Below, piece by piece: positions 1-8,537 of a stretch of DNA of 64,000 bases. The position numbers and the translations under genes are program-made. A model generated the notes under the pieces. It made no database searches, was not told where the DNA came from, and was given only the letters and a program-made list of their open reading frames with translations. How positions within the stretch are numbered: position 1 is the stretch's first letter; every line of letters starts with the position of its first letter. Location of the stretch: positions 806,001-870,000 of the forward strand of contig JADJTP010000003.1 of assembly GCA_016711095.1 (NCBI GenBank). Reading direction: 5' to 3'. The DNA comes from Actinomycetales bacterium. Lineage in GTDB: Bacteria; Actinomycetota; Actinomycetes; Actinomycetales; Dermatophilaceae.

Positions 1-777
1 ATCCTCGTCGAGACGGTCGGCGCGGCGACGGCATACGGGATCGACGTGGTGGGGCTGGTCGTCGCGACCGCCCTTTTCGCCCGGCTCAAGCCCTATCCGC
101 CTGCGGGAGTAGGCACCGCGCCGAGTCTGGCCTCGATCGTCGAGGGAGCCCGGTATGCCGTCTCCCGACGCGACCTGCTCGGGACCTACGTCGTGGACAT
201 CGTCGCCATGTTCATGGCCATGCCCACTGTGCTCTTCCCCGCGCTGGCCGCCGACGTCTTGGGCTCGCCCCAGACCCTGGGCCTGCTCTACACGGCCGGC
301 ACCCTCGGCAGTCTGCTGGTCACCGCGACCTCCGGTTGGACCTCCCGCGTGTCCCGGCATGGGCGTGCCGTGGTCGTCTCCGCGGTGGTGTGGGGCGCCG
401 CCGTCGCCTGCGCGGGCCCGAGTGACAATGTCGCGGTGGTCGTCGCGTGCCTCGCCGTCGCCGGCGGTGCCGACACGGTGAGCGCCATCTTCCGCGGGAT
501 CATCTGGCACCAGACCATTCCCGACGAGATGCGCGGGCGCCTGGCCGGCATCGAGATGCTCTCCTACTCGGTGGGGCCACTGGGCGGGCAGGTGCGCGCC
601 GGCCTCGTTGCCGACCGGTGGTCGGTGCGCGCCTCGATCACCTCCGGCGGAATCCTGTGCGTCGTCGGCGTCGTCGTCACGGCCGCCTGGCTGCGCGACT
701 TCTGGGGCTACGACGCCAGCACCGACCCGTATGCCGTCGCCGAGCGTGAGCGTCGAGCCGCGGCTGGCGGCCCCTGA
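1..777 (+). CDS. MFS transporter, C-terminal part (EntS-like)
   Basis: The reading frame is open from base 1, so the start lies outside the window; 258 residues are visible. The sequence alternates hydrophobic segments with short polar loops, as in the C-terminal half of a 12-TM major facilitator. Around residue 170 it carries RGIIWHQTIPDEMRGRLAGI, the loop typical of the MFS_3 (EntS/enterobactin exporter-like) subgroup, where the conserved P-x-x-x-R-G-R follows TM10. The likely role is export of a small molecule at the cytoplasmic membrane; the substrate cannot be told. It ends in a charged cytoplasmic tail and TGA. Family is fairly sure, function is inference. Confidence 0.8.
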   Translation: MLVETVGAATAYGIDVVGLVVATALFARLKPYPPAGVGTAPSLASIVEGARYAVSRRDLLGTYVVDIVAMFMAMPTVLFPALAADVLGSPQTLGLLYTAGTLGSLLVTATSGWTSRVSRHGRAVVVSAVVWGAAVACAGPSDNVAVVVACLAVAGGADTVSAIFRGIIWHQTIPDEMRGRLAGIEMLSYSVGPLGGQVRAGLVADRWSVRASITSGGILCVVGVVVTAAWLRDFWGYDASTDPYAVAERERRAAAGGP

Positions 778-900
778 TACCGCGAGAGTCGGGAGCCCGC
801 CTTCGACACAGCGGCCTACTCGACACGTGCGGCAGGATGAGACCGCGCCCCGGTCGGGAGATGCGCCCGCACGCGAGTGGAAAGGCGGACACGAGGTCTC

Positions 901-1767
901 ATGTCGAACCGCAATCAGCAGGGCGGCCAGCACGAGCGGATCACGACCTACACACGGGTTGGGTTGACCTTTGATGTCGACGACGAAGGCCCGATCGACG
1001 GCGAGGTCGTCGTGCTTCTGCACGGTTTCCCGACCGACCGCTCGAGCTGGCGGCGGATCGCGCCGTTGCTGCATGGTGCCGGTCTGCGCACGCTGTCCCC
1101 CGATCAGCGCGGCTACTCCCCCGGCGCGCGCCCGCGGGGGCGGGCGGCATACAAGCTGGGCGATCTTGCCGCCGACGTGGTCGCGCTGGCCGATGCAGTG
1201 GGGGCCGCGCGCTTCCATCTCGTCGGGCACGACTGGGGTGGCGGCGTTGCGTGGCTGGTCGCCGGCCTGCATCCCGAGCGGGTCGCGTCGGTGACCGTGC
1301 TCTCGACACCGCATCCGATCGCCATGAACCAGGCGCTGCGCAACCGCGACCTCGACCAGGCTCGGCGCTCCTGGTACATGGCGGCTTTCCAGATCCCCTT
1401 CCTGCCCGAGCGGGCCTTGGGACGCGGCGGCCGCCTCGGGGCGATGCTGCGCCGCGGCGGATTGCCGGCCGAGGACGCCGACCGGTACGCCGCGCGGCTG
1501 GCCGAACCCGGCGCTCTGCGTGCGGCCATCGACTGGTATCGCGCCGTGCCCCTGTCGGCTGGTGTCGCACACCGGTGCCGGGTGCCTGCGACTCTGATCT
1601 GGGGTCGACGCGACCCCTTCCTCGGCCCATTGGCGGCCCGCCTCACCGCGGAAGCCTGCCTGGACCACTTCCAACTCGTCGAGCTCGACGAGGGCCACTG
1701 GTTGCCCGAGCGCGCCGCCGGAGCCTGCGCCGAGGCGATCATCGGCCGCGTCGGATCGGCGCGGTGA
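901..1767 (+). CDS. alpha/beta hydrolase, epoxide-hydrolase-like
   Basis: A 288-residue alpha/beta hydrolase. Visible motifs are the oxyanion-hole HGFP at 41-44, the nucleophile elbow GHDWGG with Asp111, an acid Asp238 in WGRRDPF, and the catalytic His266 in LDEGHWLP. Asp rather than Ser as nucleophile points to the epoxide hydrolase/haloalkane dehalogenase branch. An upstream in-frame GTG at 877 would add eight residues; I prefer ATG 901, which has ACGAGG just upstream and starts a normal N-terminus. The stop overlaps the GTG of the next gene (GTGA), so the two are probably translationally coupled. The substrate is unknown. Confidence 0.85.
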   Translation: MSNRNQQGGQHERITTYTRVGLTFDVDDEGPIDGEVVVLLHGFPTDRSSWRRIAPLLHGAGLRTLSPDQRGYSPGARPRGRAAYKLGDLAADVVALADAVGAARFHLVGHDWGGGVAWLVAGLHPERVASVTVLSTPHPIAMNQALRNRDLDQARRSWYMAAFQIPFLPERALGRGGRLGAMLRRGGLPAEDADRYAARLAEPGALRAAIDWYRAVPLSAGVAHRCRVPATLIWGRRDPFLGPLAARLTAEACLDHFQLVELDEGHWLPERAAGACAEAIIGRVGSAR

Positions 1768-2420
1768 GCGCGCAGGACCGACGCTTCTCGGGGCGGATCA
1801 CCGGGATCGGCTCCACCTCGGGGGTGCGGTTAGTCGTCGGCCATTGGGACGTCTCGCCGTTCGGGGCGTTCGCCGACGTCATGGTCGAGGATGCCTCGGG
1901 CCGCCGGACGCTGCTCGCCCCCACCGACGAGATCGCCCGGTTCGTCTCCGGCACGTACGAGTTCGACGATGTGGCGGTTGCGCCCATCGATGCGGCGTGG
2001 TCACCCCCGCACGAACGCGCGGGACAACCACACACGGGCGGCGTATGCCGGGTCCGCACCGACCGCCTCGAGCTCACCGTTGAGGTGGGTGGGCGCAGCG
2101 GCGTCGGCCGGCTGCTGCGCCTCATGCCGACGGCTCTGGCTACTGCACCCTGGTGGTGCCGAGCCATCGACCCGGTGGCCCGACGGGTCATGCCAGGGGT
2201 GCGCACGGCCGGGTCGACCGGCCGCGGGCGCTCGGAGTTCTATGGCGCGACGGACCTCCGCAAGATCAGGGCCGTGCACGGCTCCTGGGACGGGGCCGAC
2301 CTGGGCAGCATCGCCGACGTGTGGCCGCCCGCCCGTTTCGGCTTCTCCTCCGTGCCGCGTCGGCCGGCGATGACGACGATCGTCACCACTGTCCGTGATC
2401 GAGCCGCGGGCGAGCCCTAG
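1764..2420 (+). CDS. conserved hypothetical protein coupled to the hydrolase
   Basis: A 218-residue soluble protein with no domain I recognise. The start is taken as GTG at 1764, which overlaps the TGA of the upstream hydrolase by four bases (GTGA), a classic coupling arrangement; the frame is open further upstream but lies inside the hydrolase gene. The N-terminal half reads like a beta-rich fold (GRITGIGSTSGVRLVVGHWD). The C-terminal half contains several Trp and Arg residues. Its position suggests it works with the hydrolase or is made in fixed ratio to it. The call as a gene rests on coupling and on codon use like its neighbours. Confidence 0.7.
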   Translation: MSAQDRRFSGRITGIGSTSGVRLVVGHWDVSPFGAFADVMVEDASGRRTLLAPTDEIARFVSGTYEFDDVAVAPIDAAWSPPHERAGQPHTGGVCRVRTDRLELTVEVGGRSGVGRLLRLMPTALATAPWWCRAIDPVARRVMPGVRTAGSTGRGRSEFYGATDLRKIRAVHGSWDGADLGSIADVWPPARFGFSSVPRRPAMTTIVTTVRDRAAGEP

Positions 2421-2429
2421 ATTGGCCGC

Positions 2430-3245
2430 GTGGACTTCGACTCGCTGCCCGACCTGATGCCCGACCCGGTCTCCTACTACCGCAGGATCGACGCACGCAC
2501 CTTCGCCCCGACGCTCAACGTCCAAGGGGCGTGGAATGCCCACGAACAGCACATGGCACCGGTCAGTGGTCTGCTCACCCATTGCCTCATCCGGCACGAC
2601 CCGCGCCGCGACCTTGCGCTCGCCCGGATCACCTTCGAGGTGCTCGGCCTCATTCCCGCCCTCCCGACGACGGTCGAGGTCCAAACGGTCCGGCCGGGGC
2701 GCACGATCGAGCTCGTGGAGGCGACCGCGAGTGCCGGTGGCCGGCCCGTCGTGCGGGCGACCGCGTGGCGGCTGTCACGGCAGGACACGCGGGCCGCTGC
2801 GGGCGGCCTACCGGATGCTCTCCCTGACCCGCAGGTCTGCCTGCCCGGGGCCCCGTCGACGATCTGGCCTGGGGGGTACATCGAGAGCATCGAGCTGCGA
2901 CACACTCCCGACAAGAGCCCCGGCACGGGCCGAGCCTGGATCCGCACTGACAAGACCATCGTCGCCGACGAGCCCGTCGACCCGGTCGCCGGCTATGTCT
3001 GCCTCGTCGACACCGCGAACGGCATGAATGTCCGCGTCGACCCCCGCCAGTGGCTCTTCCCCAACATCGATCTGTCGATCCACCTCTACCGCGACCCGAT
3101 CGGCGGCCCCGGGCGCTGGGTCGGTTTCGACACCCTCGTGTCGATAGGCACCGACGGCGTCGGCCTCACCTCGACGACCCTGCACGACGAGTGCGGCCCG
3201 GTCGGCCGGGCCGAGCAGATCCTCACGGTCCGCCCCGCGAGCTGA
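2430..3245 (+). CDS. acyl-CoA thioesterase family protein (TesB-like)
   Basis: A 271-residue protein starting at GTG 2430, nine bases after the preceding stop. The N-terminal segment (NVQGAWNAHEQHMAPVSGLL, then HDPRRDLALARITFEVLGLIP) has the pattern of actinobacterial double hot-dog thioesterase-like proteins. The C-terminal hot-dog ends in FDTLVSIGTDGVGLTSTTLHD followed by GRAEQILTVRP, the usual TesB-type final strands. The expected role is hydrolysis of acyl-CoA thioesters in the cytoplasm; the chain length is unknown. The Asp/Gln/Thr catalytic set of E. coli TesB cannot be assigned with confidence. It may be co-transcribed with the hydrolase and hypothetical gene upstream. Confidence 0.75.
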   Translation: MDFDSLPDLMPDPVSYYRRIDARTFAPTLNVQGAWNAHEQHMAPVSGLLTHCLIRHDPRRDLALARITFEVLGLIPALPTTVEVQTVRPGRTIELVEATASAGGRPVVRATAWRLSRQDTRAAAGGLPDALPDPQVCLPGAPSTIWPGGYIESIELRHTPDKSPGTGRAWIRTDKTIVADEPVDPVAGYVCLVDTANGMNVRVDPRQWLFPNIDLSIHLYRDPIGGPGRWVGFDTLVSIGTDGVGLTSTTLHDECGPVGRAEQILTVRPAS

Positions 3246-3341
3246 CCCGCCACCGCCCAAGATCCCCACGCATGGTTACCCAACTCGCCGGAGACTACCG
3301 GCAGCAGGCCGCGCTGAGTGGCTGGAAGTAGTGTGGTAGTC

Positions 3342-4031
3342 ATGAGCCAGGACCCGACCGCTGACCCGCCGAGCAGCACCGACCCAACCGCGCCGTTGTC
3401 GGGTTCCGAGCCACCGGCAGGGATGCAGCCGCCACCGCCACCTCCGGCAGCGACGCCGGGCTCCTCGTCGAGTCCGTGGGGTGCTCCGGCCGAGTCGGAC
3501 CCATTCGCGACCCGCCCCGTCGAGGCCCCGGCACCGCCGCCGGCCAGGCCGGGCGACGCTCCGACGTATGGCGGAGCTGCAGCCCCGTCCTACGGTGCCA
3601 CGCCGCCTCCACCGCCCCAGATGCCTGGCGCCTACGGCCAGCCGGGTGGCGGATATGTACCGCCTCCCAGCGGCTATGCGCAGCCGGGCGGCGGGGCCTA
3701 CGGAGCACCCGGTCCGTATGCCGCGCCCGGCGTGCCCGCGGCATACGGGGCGTATTCCGGTGTGGAGCATCCGCAGGGGACGCTCATTCTCATCCTCGGC
3801 ATCCTCTCGATCGTCATCTGCGGCCTCACCGGCCCGTTTGCGTGGAGCATGGGCCGTAAGGCGTTGCGTGAGATCGACACGAGCGGGATGGCCTACAGCA
3901 ACCGCGGCCAGGTGCAGGCGGGCATGATCACCGGCATCATCGGCTCGGTGTTCCTGCTGCTGGCCATCCTGTACCTCATCTTCGTGGTCTTCATCATCGG
4001 CATGGCAGCGACCCAGTCCAGCGTGCGCTAG
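3342..4031 (+). CDS. DUF4190 domain membrane protein with Pro/Ala/Tyr-rich N-terminus
   Basis: A 229-residue protein. Residues 1-145 are low complexity, rich in Pro, Ala, Gly and Tyr (repeats such as PPPSGYAQPGGGAYGAPG). Two predicted membrane helices follow: around 147-170 (LILILGILSIVICGLTGPFAW) and 198-225 (MITGIIGSVFLLLAILYLIF). Between them is the DUF4190 loop GRKALREIDTSG. These proteins are common small membrane proteins of actinobacteria without known function. ATG 3342 is chosen because MSQDPTADP is a normal cytoplasmic start, although an in-frame ATG lies 24 bases upstream. The octamer GTATGCCG/CGGCATAC appears twice inside the low-complexity region (near 3717 and 3740). Confidence 0.85.
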   Translation: MSQDPTADPPSSTDPTAPLSGSEPPAGMQPPPPPPAATPGSSSSPWGAPAESDPFATRPVEAPAPPPARPGDAPTYGGAAAPSYGATPPPPPQMPGAYGQPGGGYVPPPSGYAQPGGGAYGAPGPYAAPGVPAAYGAYSGVEHPQGTLILILGILSIVICGLTGPFAWSMGRKALREIDTSGMAYSNRGQVQAGMITGIIGSVFLLLAILYLIFVVFIIGMAATQSSVR

Positions 4032-4053
4032 GCGGTTCCCGGGTCCGGCTCCC

Positions 4054-5268
4054 CTATTGGCTGTAGTGCGACAGGAAGTTGCCGATCCGCTCGATCGCCT
4101 CTTCGAGGTCTTCGAGATGCGGCAGGGTCACGATCCGGAAGTGGTCGGGATGCGGCCAGTTGAAGCCCGTGCCTTGCACGACAAGGATCTTTTCTTGGCG
4201 CACCAGATCGAGGGCGAACCGCTCGTCGTCGTGGATCTCGTGCACTTCGGGATCCAGCCGCGGGAAGAGATAGAGCGCCCCGCCCGGCTTGGTGCACGAC
4301 ACCCCCGGGATCGAGTTGATGAGCTCCCAGGCTCGATTGCGCTGAATCAGCAGTCGGCCCCCAGGCAGGATGAGCTCGTTGATCGACTGATACCCGCCGA
4401 GGGCGGTGGCGATTGCGTGCTGCGCCGGAACGTTGGCGCACAGGCGCATGTTGGCCAGAATGTTCAGACCCTCGATGAAGGACCGCGCGTGATGCTTGGG
4501 TCCTGACAGGGTGAGCCAGCCGGAGCGGAAGCCGGCGACTCGATAGGCCTTGGACAGTCCGTTGAAGCTCAGGCAGAACAGGTCGGGAGCCAGGCTGGCC
4601 AGGGCGGTGTGCGTCGCACCGTCGTAGAGGATCTTGTCGTAGATCTCGTCGGCCATGAGTACCAGCCCGTGCTCGCGGGCCAGCGCGATCATGCCGTGCA
4701 AGATGCTGTCCGGATAGACAGAGCCCGTGGGGTTGTTCGGATTGATGACGACGATTGCCTTCGTCCGTGGGGTGATCTTTGCCGCGAGGTCGGCCAGATC
4801 CGGCACCCAACCGGCGAGTTCGTCGCACAGGTAGTGCACGGGCGTGCCGCCGGCCAGCGCCGTCGCGGCAGTCCACAACGGATAGTCCGGCGCCGGGATG
4901 AGCACCTCGTCACCGTTGTCGACGAGCGCCTGCATCGCCATGACGATGAGCTCGCTCACCCCATTGCCGAGGTAGACGTCCTCGATCCCGACCCCTTCGA
5001 TCCCCTTGAGCCTGCAGTACTGCGTCACAGCGCGCCGGGCCGAGACGATGCCCTTGGAGTCGCTGTAGCCCTGAGCTTGGGGCAGCTGGGCGATCATGTC
5101 GACGAGGATCTCGTCGGGCGCCTCGAAGCCGAACGGCGCCGGGTTGCCGATGTTGAGCTTAAGGATCCGATGGCCTTCGTCCTCCAGCCGCTTGGCCTCC
5201 TCGAGAACCGGCCCCCGGATGTCATAACAGACGTCGGCCAGTTTGTGGCTCTGAGTCACTTCGCGCAT
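4054..5268 (-). CDS. alaA: PLP-dependent aminotransferase, AlaA-type
   Basis: A 404-residue fold-type I aminotransferase, the same length as E. coli AlaA (405). Visible features are YLGNGVSELI near 100 (cofactor phosphate site), NPNNPTG at 176-182, DEIYDKI at 207, and the Schiff-base lysine Lys240 in SFNGLSKAYRVAGFRSGW. AlaA-type enzymes transfer the amino group of glutamate to pyruvate to make alanine in the cytosol. The N-terminal MREVTQSHKLADVCYDIRGP is characteristic of this subgroup. The gene ends only 22 bases from the convergent DUF4190 gene. Assignment to alanine is by similarity; other 2-oxoacids are possible. Confidence 0.88.
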   Translation of the reverse strand: MREVTQSHKLADVCYDIRGPVLEEAKRLEDEGHRILKLNIGNPAPFGFEAPDEILVDMIAQLPQAQGYSDSKGIVSARRAVTQYCRLKGIEGVGIEDVYLGNGVSELIVMAMQALVDNGDEVLIPAPDYPLWTAATALAGGTPVHYLCDELAGWVPDLADLAAKITPRTKAIVVINPNNPTGSVYPDSILHGMIALAREHGLVLMADEIYDKILYDGATHTALASLAPDLFCLSFNGLSKAYRVAGFRSGWLTLSGPKHHARSFIEGLNILANMRLCANVPAQHAIATALGGYQSINELILPGGRLLIQRNRAWELINSIPGVSCTKPGGALYLFPRLDPEVHEIHDDERFALDLVRQEKILVVQGTGFNWPHPDHFRIVTLPHLEDLEEAIERIGNFLSHYSQ

Positions 5269-5359
5269 GGCCTAAGCCTGCCATGGTCGGTCATCCTCGA
5301 CCTCAGCCGATCATTTTCGGGGTTCCGACGGTGTGCGTGCCGGGTGCCATGCTGGCGAT

Positions 5360-5782
5360 ATGAGAGTCACCATGATCTTGGCGGACCACGCCGTCGTCGC
5401 TGAGGGCAAGCTCTACATCAATGGCGGCGGGTGGTCGGTGCGCCCGGCCGGACCGACACCGATGTTCATCGCGATGAAGTTCGACGTGCCTTGGGATCGG
5501 GCCGCCCGCCCCATCGAGCTGCTGCTGCGCCTCATCGACGAGGACGGGCACGTCGTCGCCCACCCCACCCCCGTGGGGGAGCAGCCGACGCAGATCGGAG
5601 CCCGGCTGGAGGTGTCCCGTCCACCCGGACTGACTCCTGGAGCGTCGATCGACGCCGCCCTGGCCATCGGGGTGCCGGCCTTCGCCTTGCCAGCCGGGCG
5701 GCGCTTCTCCTGGCGGCTCTCGGTCGACGGCCAGGAGCGAGAGGACTGGGTCCTCTGTTTCGCCACGGCTCGTCAAGCCTGA
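5360..5782 (+). CDS. DUF6941-like small protein
   Basis: A 140-residue soluble protein opening with MRVTMILADHAVVAEGKLYINGGGWSV, a pattern I associate with the DUF6941 family (small beta-sandwich proteins, common in actinobacteria, function unknown). The rest alternates short strands and proline-containing turns and ends in a strand with WRLSVDGQE. ATG 5360 is the natural start; an in-frame start at 5333 would add only nine unlike residues. It lies convergent to thiQ, with 26 bases between the stops. There is no signal peptide, membrane helix or visible catalytic motif. Family recall is from memory and only moderately certain. Confidence 0.65.
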   Translation: MRVTMILADHAVVAEGKLYINGGGWSVRPAGPTPMFIAMKFDVPWDRAARPIELLLRLIDEDGHVVAHPTPVGEQPTQIGARLEVSRPPGLTPGASIDAALAIGVPAFALPAGRRFSWRLSVDGQEREDWVLCFATARQA

Positions 5783-5808
5783 GGCCCGCGGCCCCGCTCA
5801 GTGCCCCG

Positions 5809-6822
5809 TCATCGGGCGGGCGGCCGGTCACTGCTCGGTGGGATGAGCGCGACCCGCCGGTGATCCACCCGCAGCGCGACCATCTCACCCACTCCGACAG
5901 ACGCCTCGGGGTCGCCGATCGCGACGAGCAAGCCCACTCCCTCGACGTCGACGCCGACCCGAAGGCCGTCTTGACCACGATGCGTCGATTGGACGGCGCC
6001 ACGCAGTGGCCCCTGGCCCACCAGCCGCACCGCGTCCCGGCGCAGCGCTACCCAGTCCCCAGTCCCATCGCCCGCCGCCGCGAGGACCCGGGCGGCCGCC
6101 GCGCCCGTCAATACCGTGTCGTAGCCGAGGAACCGAGCGACCTCGGCGTCGGCCGGCTGCGCCCACACCTGGGCGACCGGACCCTGCTGCACCAGCCGCC
6201 CGGCCCGCATGATGGCGGCCCGGTCGGCGACGGCATACGCCTCGTCGTGGTCGTGAGTGACGAGCATCGCCGTGGTGGCGGTCTCGGCCAGCACCCGGCG
6301 CAGATCCTCGGCGAGGCGTTCACGCAGCGAGCGGTCCAGGGCCGACAGCGGTTCGTCGAGCAACAACAGCCGGGGGCGAGCGGCCAGCGCCCGCGCGAGC
6401 GCCACCCGCTGGGCCTCGCCGCCGCTGAGCGTTGCGGGGCGGCGCGCCGCATAGCCGTCCAGCCCCACGAGGGCGAGCAGTCGGCTCACTTCGGCACGCG
6501 CGACCCCCGAGCGGATGCCTCGCCGCGCGAGGGGATAGGCAACATTGGCCCCGACGTCGAGATGGGCGAAAAGCTGACCATCCTGGAACATCATGGCGAA
6601 CGCCCGACGGTGCGTCGGCACCCCAGCGAGATCGACCCCGTCAAAGCAGACCGAGCCGTCCGTCAGCGGCTCAAGCCCGGCGATGGCCCGAAGCAGCGTC
6701 GATTTACCGCAGCCAGAGGGGCCCAGGACGGCCAGGACGGAGCCGGCAGGCACCTCGAGGGACACCCCGTCGACGGCTCGCAATTGACCGAACTCGACGC
6801 TCAGGTTCTCAATGCGCAGCAT
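5809..6822 (-). CDS. thiQ: thiamine ABC transporter ATP-binding protein
   Basis: A 337-residue ABC ATPase: Walker A GPSGCGKST at 34-42, Q-loop near 80, signature LSGGEAQR at 132-139, Walker B LLLLDEP at 152-158 and switch His in LVTHDHDEA. A C-terminal TOBE-like extension follows after about residue 230. It would energise uptake of thiamine, thiamine monophosphate or TPP through the fused permease just upstream. Its ATG overlaps the permease stop by one base (TGATG), so it is coupled. The thiamine assignment comes mainly from the TPP riboswitch in front of the operon; by sequence alone it could equally be an iron or spermidine/putrescine-type ATPase. Confidence 0.85.
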   Translation of the reverse strand: MLRIENLSVEFGQLRAVDGVSLEVPAGSVLAVLGPSGCGKSTLLRAIAGLEPLTDGSVCFDGVDLAGVPTHRRAFAMMFQDGQLFAHLDVGANVAYPLARRGIRSGVARAEVSRLLALVGLDGYAARRPATLSGGEAQRVALARALAARPRLLLLDEPLSALDRSLRERLAEDLRRVLAETATTAMLVTHDHDEAYAVADRAAIMRAGRLVQQGPVAQVWAQPADAEVARFLGYDTVLTGAAAARVLAAAGDGTGDWVALRRDAVRLVGQGPLRGAVQSTHRGQDGLRVGVDVEGVGLLVAIGDPEASVGVGEMVALRVDHRRVALIPPSSDRPPAR

Positions 6823-8498
6823 CAGAAGGCTCCGACCGAGGGCACCCGCAGCCGTTCGACGAGCACCATGACGGTCACCGTGACCGCCGCGAGCACGACC
6901 GACGCGGCCAGGGCCAGCCCGAGGTTGTCCGCTCCCGGACGGCCGATGAGCTGGTAGATGACGACCGGCAGGGTGGGCCGCTCAGGCCGGACGAGGAAGC
7001 TCGTCGCCCCGAACTCGCCCAGGGACACAGCCAGGGCGAAGCCGACGGCGGCCAACAGCGGACGCCAGACGGCCTGGAGATCGACGGTGACCCAGACCCT
7101 CGACGGTGACGCGCCCAGCGCGGCCGCGGCCTGGCGCTGCCGGTCGTCGATGGCTCGCAGCACCGGGGCGAGGGTGCGTACGACGAGCGGTAGCGCCACC
7201 ATGGCTTGGGCCAGTGGGATCAGCAGCGGGGAGGTGCGCAGGTTGAACGGGAGCCACTCGAGGGTGATGAGCAGGCCAAAACCGACGGTCACCGCGGAGA
7301 TCCCCAGCGGGAACATGACGACCGAGTCGAGCATCCGTCGCCGTCGGGCCTGCCCCGTGGTGTGCGCCGGGCGCGTGACCAGCACGGCGACGAGCAGACC
7401 CAGCCCGACCGCCACAACGGTGGCGTCGATCGCGATCCGCCACGAGGTGGCCAGCGCCTCCCACCCGGTCGTCGGCAGGCCGCGTCGGGTGTCGAGTGCG
7501 CCGAGCGCTCGATAGTTGGCCAACGTCCACTCCCCGCCACGTTGCAGCGAGCGGGCCACCAGAGCGATGACAGGCAGGGCGATGAAGGCGACGACCGCCG
7601 ACGTCACGGCCAGCGAGGGCAGCGCCGCCGTCGTGATCCGCCCGGGCGCACTGGGGGCCGAGAGCGTCCGGGTTCCGCCGCCGGTCCCCGAGCCGACAAC
7701 CCCACCGCCGGAGCGGGCCCGGTCGACGATGACGAGCATCAGGACGACGGCTACGAACTGAAGGATCGAGAGCACGGCGGCCCCCCGCAGGTCCAACAGA
7801 GCCGTCGTGAGCAGATAGATCTCGGTCTCGATCGTGCCGTAGCGCAACCCGCCGAGCGTGAGGACGACCCCGAAGGCCGTCGCACAGAAGAGGAAGACAA
7901 CGCTTGCCGCCGAGACGATCGCCGGACGCAACGCGGGCAGCGTGACGGTGGTGAAGACGACGCGGGGCGCGGCCCCCAGCGCGGCCGCAGCCTGTTCGGG
8001 GCGTCGGTCCAGGCCTTCCCACGCGGCGCCGACCGTCCGCACGACGACCGCGAGATTGAAGAACACGTATGCCGCGAGGATCGCCTGCCAGCTGCCGTCC
8101 AGCCCGAGCCAGCCCAACCACCCACCCGGGGCGAGCAAGGAACGGAACATCACGCCAACGACAACCGTAGGCAGGACGAACGGCATGACGACGAGGGCCC
8201 GCAAGAATCGTCGGCCCGGCAAGTCGAGGCGGTAGAGAGCGTGGGCGACCGGCACCCCCACCACCACGCACACGAACGTCGCCGCCGCCGCCATGGCCAC
8301 CGTGAACCCGACGATCCTCCCGGTGCGAGGGTGAGCGAGGACCTCGCCGACCCCGGACAGGTCAAGACCCCCCTCGGACCAGAAGCCCTTGGCGACCATC
8401 CCAGCGACGGGCAGGAGGAAGAACACGGCGAGAAAGGCCAACGGCACGGCAGCCGCGAACGCCGTCACAGCAGCGGCACCGATCCGTCGCCGTCTCAC
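6822..8498 (-). CDS. thiP: thiamine ABC transporter permease, two fused domains
   Basis: A 558-residue membrane protein starting at GTG. Two homologous BPD_transp_1 permease halves are fused in one chain, the usual ThiP/FbpB architecture with about 12 helices. The EAA-type cytoplasmic loops are visible as EQAAAALGAAPRVVFTTVTLP in the first half and QAAAALGASPSRVWVTVDLQ in the second. Each binds one copy of the ATPase. The two halves are joined by a Gly/Thr-rich segment around residue 260. It starts 39 bases after the thiB stop and overlaps thiQ. The overall role is thiamine import across the cytoplasmic membrane. Confidence 0.88.
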   Translation of the reverse strand: MRRRRIGAAAVTAFAAAVPLAFLAVFFLLPVAGMVAKGFWSEGGLDLSGVGEVLAHPRTGRIVGFTVAMAAAATFVCVVVGVPVAHALYRLDLPGRRFLRALVVMPFVLPTVVVGVMFRSLLAPGGWLGWLGLDGSWQAILAAYVFFNLAVVVRTVGAAWEGLDRRPEQAAAALGAAPRVVFTTVTLPALRPAIVSAASVVFLFCATAFGVVLTLGGLRYGTIETEIYLLTTALLDLRGAAVLSILQFVAVVLMLVIVDRARSGGGVVGSGTGGGTRTLSAPSAPGRITTAALPSLAVTSAVVAFIALPVIALVARSLQRGGEWTLANYRALGALDTRRGLPTTGWEALATSWRIAIDATVVAVGLGLLVAVLVTRPAHTTGQARRRRMLDSVVMFPLGISAVTVGFGLLITLEWLPFNLRTSPLLIPLAQAMVALPLVVRTLAPVLRAIDDRQRQAAAALGASPSRVWVTVDLQAVWRPLLAAVGFALAVSLGEFGATSFLVRPERPTLPVVIYQLIGRPGADNLGLALAASVVLAAVTVTVMVLVERLRVPSVGAF

Positions 8499-8537
8499 CG
8501 CGGTCGCCTCATCGCGGCCACCTCGTCGGTTGGCGGA